A stretch of DNA of 64,000 nucleotides from DAINRZ01 sp964634885 (GTDB lineage Bacteria; Bacteroidota; Ignavibacteria; Kapaibacteriales; UBA2268). Both the position numbers and the translations under genes were made by a program. The stretch spans positions 124,001 through 188,000 of the forward strand of contig CAZWLN010000001.1 in assembly GCA_964634885.1 (NCBI GenBank), in the 5' to 3' direction. Under the pieces are notes generated by a model. The model was not told the DNA's origin, searched no databases, and saw only the letters and a program-made list of their open reading frames with translations. Each line of letters begins with the position of its first letter. The first letter of the stretch is position 1. Below are positions 61,191-64,000 of this stretch, piece after piece.

Positions 61191-64000
61191 ATGAAACTGC
61201 TTTACTCTTCAGTCCTATTGATGCTGGCAGCAACAATCTCTTATTCTGCTACTTTCTATTCAATTAATTCCGGTTCCTGGGAGAATCCATATTCATGGTC
61301 CAATGAATCGCATTACGGAAAACCTGCCGGGACATATCCCAACAGCATTTCTGATACGGTTTACATCGACAACAAAAATATCATTTCTTTCTATACGAAG
61401 TCGGTTACAGTTGCCAAACTGTCAATCAACAACGGCGCCCTCTATGTCGAAGCTTCCAACAATAAGAAACTGACAATTACGAATTATCTCTATGTCGGAC
61501 AGAACGGCACTTTCAGGAGAAACGCCGGTACCGGGTCAATTGGCATCGACACTCTTGCCGTTGCAGGCACCATTGAAAACAGGTCCACACTGTCGAACAT
61601 CATCTCACTTTACAACACTGCTTCCGACCAGATGATGCTGTCCTTCGAAGGCAACACAAGCAGCATCATCACCGGAGAAGGAAACTGGCTGGCTCCAAAT
61701 GTGAGAATCAATAAAACCTATGGTTTGAAAGACACTGTTACAAATAATTCGAAAAGCTTTTCGAACAACCTGTCGGCGCAAATAGATGCGTACCTTGTTT
61801 CTTTGTCCGTACTTTCAGGTGTTTATTACCACAACAACAGCGCCGCCTTGTCTCTTTCTCCCGATGATGCCGACGGTTACACTCTTGGCAAGAACTCGGG
61901 GCTTTTCATCTCTCAGGGTACAATCAACTGCGGTGTCAGCATCGTAATGGGGGACAGCGCCTCTTTCAGCCTGACCGGAGGAATTGTGAATATCGGTGCG
62001 TCAAAAGACCAAAACCTCCTCTACGGCATTGATAATTATATGAAGGTCAGTGGTGGAGAACTTCATGTTGCCGGTGTCTTCGCGCAGAACAAATCCAATT
62101 CTTCAGTCAATTTCGTTATGTCGGGCGGCATAATGGAAGTAATGAAATACGGAGTCTCCATCTCCAACATTAAGCCTTCTTTCTCCATCAATGCTTCCTC
62201 GGTTTTCACGAGGAATTTCGACGACAATCCGGCAGAAGATCAGAGCAGGATAATAATTGCCGGGCAGCACAGCGGGGGTGCTCTGTCGTACAGTGTCCAG
62301 ACCTCTAATTATGATATTAAAGGAGGTACTGTCCAGTTCGGTGTCGAAGGAAATTACCTCAATTCCAAATTCCAGGATTTTACTATCTCGACGATTGCTC
62401 CGAACTGGAACATAGACATTGTAGAGACAAGGTACAGCACCACGGCCTTTGGCGCATTAATACAAATGACAAGCCAGATGAGGGTGCTTAACAAACTTGA
62501 TATCAGAGCTAACGGGGCTTTTGACCTCAATTGCAATAACCTTATAATGGAGGGAATGTTTTTCAATTACGGAAGGTTCACTCCCGACGGCGAAGGCAAC
62601 AACACTACCGGATTGAAGAAGGTTACATTCATCGGTACCGCCGAACAGAAAATTCAATGGGACAATCCTGTGGTCAATAAACAGGGAACCGGTACTGTCA
62701 ACAACGAGCCCTTCTACGACGTCGAAATCAACAAAACCGGAGGCAGTCTGTACCTCAGCCCCGGGGCCAACAACGACATAGTCATCAGGAACAGCCTCGT
62801 TTTCACTTCTGCCAACACTGTCCCCATCAACGGACGGACTTATGACAAATATGTCGAGATGAGGCCTGTCAATACAGGCGACAAGGGAACCATCACCAGG
62901 AGCGGAAAGGGACATATCGACGGCAGGCTCAGGCTTCCTGTTTCCGACACATCACAGGCGCTGATCTTCTTTGTCGGCGCCGGTACGGACTACACTCCGG
63001 TGAGGCTGGACTTCAACGGCTCCGGCAGCAATACCGGAAAGATAGAAGTGTGTTCCAATCCTGTCCATCCTGCCAGTCTTCAGGCTAACGGCCTGAACAT
63101 AGATACTAATAAAAGCGTTAAGAGGTACTGGAACGTACAGGCTGTTGACAATTACAACCTCGGAAGCAGGACTTTTGACCTTACTCTGCAGTTTGTAACG
63201 GCCAAAGACATACGCAACGGCGCCGACTGGAACAATTTCCGGCAGTTTGACTGCTCACAGGCACCTTACCTGATGCTTACCGAAGGCACAAAATCCAATA
63301 TGCTGAACCAATCGCTCGGCAACGTCGCTTTCGGTAACTTCTTCATAGCGGAGGAACCGATCCCTGTCATCGCTGTTCAAGGTACGGTCAGGAGCCAGGC
63401 CACAAAGACACCGATAGCCAACGCTTCCGTTGAGTTTACAAATACTTCGGATAATACGGTCAAATCTGCAGTTACAGACGCAACCGGAACCTACTCGCTG
63501 AACTTAGACGAGGGTTCGCAGTACATTGCAAGAGCAAGCTCGGGCACACAGTATATCCCTGTGTATTACAACGGCACACAGAATATTACCGAAGCGGAAC
63601 CGGTTGTTGCCAATGCCAATTTGGGTACCGTGGACTTCCTGCTGAAGGCAGTACCCACCGCCAATAACTCGATTGCCGGCAGGGTAGTGGACAAGTCGAA
63701 CACTGCCGTACCTGCTTCGGTGGTAGCATACCTCATCAAAGCCGACAACTACGACATTACTGCACAATATGAAGCAAGGACTTACGAAGCAATCGCCGGC
63801 AAGGGTGTTTTCCAGATCAGCGGGCTTTCTCCCGGGCGCTACGTCTTACAGGCTGTACCCGTGTCGCCTTCCCTGGTACCGGGCTATTACCTGAAAAGCA
63901 ACTTCGCAGTCTTTTCCTGGCTCAATGCTACTGTCATTGAAATCAAGGAAGACACCAAATCAATCGGCAATGTAATAAAACTCATGGACCTGTCGGCAGC
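61191..64000 (+). CDS. Very large exported beta-rich protein, C terminus beyond window
   Basis: At least 936 codons from ATG 61191 (GGGAGA just upstream), still open at the window edge. Signal peptide about 1-19 (ends ISYSA). The N-terminal 650 residues are repetitive beta structure (FYSINSGSWENPYSW, LSINNGALYVEASN, ITGEGNWLAPNVRINKTYG) of the kind that precedes T9SS domains in FCB surface proteins. From about 725 onward carboxypeptidase-regulatory-like beta domains appear (VQGTVRSQATKTPIANASVE, GTYSLNLDEGSQY; IAGRVVDKSNTAVPASVVAY, FQISGLSPGRYVLQA). Probably a cell-surface or secreted protein. Confidence 0.9.
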   Translation, partial: MKLLYSSVLLMLAATISYSATFYSINSGSWENPYSWSNESHYGKPAGTYPNSISDTVYIDNKNIISFYTKSVTVAKLSINNGALYVEASNNKKLTITNYLYVGQNGTFRRNAGTGSIGIDTLAVAGTIENRSTLSNIISLYNTASDQMMLSFEGNTSSIITGEGNWLAPNVRINKTYGLKDTVTNNSKSFSNNLSAQIDAYLVSLSVLSGVYYHNNSAALSLSPDDADGYTLGKNSGLFISQGTINCGVSIVMGDSASFSLTGGIVNIGASKDQNLLYGIDNYMKVSGGELHVAGVFAQNKSNSSVNFVMSGGIMEVMKYGVSISNIKPSFSINASSVFTRNFDDNPAEDQSRIIIAGQHSGGALSYSVQTSNYDIKGGTVQFGVEGNYLNSKFQDFTISTIAPNWNIDIVETRYSTTAFGALIQMTSQMRVLNKLDIRANGAFDLNCNNLIMEGMFFNYGRFTPDGEGNNTTGLKKVTFIGTAEQKIQWDNPVVNKQGTGTVNNEPFYDVEINKTGGSLYLSPGANNDIVIRNSLVFTSANTVPINGRTYDKYVEMRPVNTGDKGTITRSGKGHIDGRLRLPVSDTSQALIFFVGAGTDYTPVRLDFNGSGSNTGKIEVCSNPVHPASLQANGLNIDTNKSVKRYWNVQAVDNYNLGSRTFDLTLQFVTAKDIRNGADWNNFRQFDCSQAPYLMLTEGTKSNMLNQSLGNVAFGNFFIAEEPIPVIAVQGTVRSQATKTPIANASVEFTNTSDNTVKSAVTDATGTYSLNLDEGSQYIARASSGTQYIPVYYNGTQNITEAEPVVANANLGTVDFLLKAVPTANNSIAGRVVDKSNTAVPASVVAYLIKADNYDITAQYEARTYEAIAGKGVFQISGLSPGRYVLQAVPVSPSLVPGYYLKSNFAVFSWLNATVIEIKEDTKSIGNVIKLMDLSA

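Overview
The window looks like a bacterial chromosome segment from the Bacteroidota/Chlorobiota/Ignavibacteriota (FCB) side of the tree, possibly an Ignavibacteria- or Kapabacteria-like lineage. The clues are several secreted beta-propeller proteins ending in a type IX secretion (T9SS) sorting domain, a FISUMP domain, a SiaB/SiaC partner-switching pair, a subclass A2 class A beta-lactamase, and recurrent GGAGTAA-type ribosome binding sites. This placement is inference. No rRNA, tRNA, CRISPR array, transposase or prophage was recognised.

Layout. 1-7.8 kb: a truncated secreted protein, then housekeeping and metabolic genes (YmdB-like phosphodiesterase, cobalamin adenosyltransferase, dCMP deaminase, thiamine-binding protein), a beta-lactamase overlapping a lipoprotein gene, DUF1361 and VOC proteins. 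8-22 kb: a cluster of giant exported proteins: two tandem WD40/T9SS paralogues, a von Willebrand A (VWA)/WD40/T9SS protein, a VWA protein with a FISUMP C terminus, and a small exported protein. 22-25 kb: a signalling operon (SiaB-like kinase, SiaC-like phosphoprotein, histidine kinase) followed by an AmmeMemoRadiSam radical SAM enzyme. 25.3-28.3 kb: a very AT-rich SIR2-HerA antiphage pair. 28.6-31.9 kb: a GatE-GatD operon, the Glu-tRNA(Gln) amidotransferase normally associated with Archaea. 32-34.8 kb: two exported or membrane proteins of unknown role flanking a structured intergenic region.

35-38.6 kb: a compact, probably co-transcribed set made of an inner-membrane NapH/NosR-like ferredoxin, a signal-peptide-bearing beta-barrel candidate, and a Tat-exported polyferredoxin with twelve [4Fe-4S] motifs. 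It looks like a cytochrome-free route for electrons across the envelope, and with GatDE it is the strongest candidate for something undescribed. 38.6-47 kb: DUF6485, a PQQ-like propeller, a K+ channel, ComF, DoxX/MauE, a GlmM-type mutase and cytochrome bd (CydAB), separated by repeat-filled spacers. 47-64 kb: an exported propeller protein, PgeF, ComEC, GlmS, a DUF1707 protein, an RRM protein, lipoate ligase, an ECF sigma/anti-sigma/helical periplasmic protein operon, GreA, RibBA, a degenerate LytM protein and the start of a very large exported protein that runs off the window.

Working together: CydAB and the polyferredoxin set suggest a respiratory envelope. GlmS and a GlmM-type mutase cover successive steps to UDP-GlcNAc precursors. 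ComEC and ComF point to DNA uptake. GatDE would make Gln-tRNA(Gln) by amidation. Gene starts were adjusted where a Shine-Dalgarno site, a signal peptide or a paralogue gave a better choice; all functions are read from motifs without database searches.
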